Below, one piece after another: positions 5,789-5,792 of a stretch of DNA of 5,792 nt. The notes beneath the pieces are model-generated. The model was not told the origin of the DNA. It worked only from the letters and a program-made list of their open reading frames with translations, and made no database searches. Numbering within the stretch: the first letter of the stretch is position 1; every line of letters starts with the position of its first letter. The stretch covers positions 1-5,792 of the forward strand of contig NZ_JAGLBG010000115.1 in the NCBI RefSeq assembly GCF_018260405.1, read 5' to 3'. The DNA is from Deinococcus sp. (GTDB lineage: Bacteria; Deinococcota; Deinococci; Deinococcales; Deinococcaceae). Position numbers and translations under genes: made by a program.

Positions 5789-5792
5789 AACT

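Larger units (their letters stand above)
5517..5792. other. Non-coding stretch upstream of the acyltransferase
   Basis: No reading frame here has a credible start, ribosome site and protein-like composition on either strand. The segment is less GC-rich than the rest and is likely the promoter and leader region of the minus-strand genes. It may also hold promoter sequence for a plus-strand gene beyond the window: TTGCGA (5738-5743) followed after 17 bases by TAGGGA (5761-5766), or overlapping TAGAGT, is a poor sigma-70 match. I see no tRNA, riboswitch or repeat array in it. Confidence 0.45.

Noticed and set aside
1..5792. CRISPR array, tRNA or rRNA gene, transposase or IS ends, phage or defence genes
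   Set aside because: No regularly spaced repeats, cloverleaf, transposase-like frame or defence-type motifs were found on reading both strands.

Overview
The window looks like a chromosomal segment from a Deinococcus-like bacterium. This is an inference from four things: GC-rich coding sequence, an Omp85/BamA-type outer-membrane barrel, a lipoprotein 5'-nucleotidase, and envelope-sugar genes of the kind common in Deinococcus-Thermus. No rRNA or other phylogenetic marker is present to confirm it.

Layout. Bases 1-990 (+) hold the C-terminal 329 residues of a BamA/TamA-family outer-membrane protein whose start lies outside the window. Bases 991-1185 separate two convergent genes and carry two hairpins, one with a perfect 24-bp stem and one with a perfect 13-bp stem. 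From 1186 to 5492 everything reads on the minus strand. In transcription order (right to left) this is: a membrane acyltransferase of the DUF5009/HGSNAT-like family (4539-5492), cut short; the remnant of a second gene with a possible transglutaminase-like segment and a TPR-like tail (4125-4711), broken by two frameshifts and missing its start; a secreted NodB-type polysaccharide deacetylase (2939-4141); and a lipoprotein bifunctional metallophosphatase/5'-nucleotidase (1186-2874). Bases 5517-5792 hold no convincing gene, only weak candidate promoter sequence for the minus-strand genes and a short inverted repeat.

How the genes may work together. The acyltransferase, the broken gene and the deacetylase are tightly packed; the broken gene's stop codon lies 17 bases inside the deacetylase gene. 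They look like an envelope-polysaccharide modification operon, with acyl transfer on one side and N-deacetylation on the other. The 5'-nucleotidase follows after 64 bases and may be a readthrough member or a separate unit for salvage of extracytoplasmic nucleotides.

The most notable observation is that damage is confined to about 600 bases (4125-4713). An apparent deletion joint fuses the acyltransferase to the inside of the next gene, and two separate one-base insertions break that second gene. The flanking genes are intact. This could be true gene decay or a local sequence or assembly error. I found no evidence for a new defence system, mobile element, CRISPR array or RNA gene.
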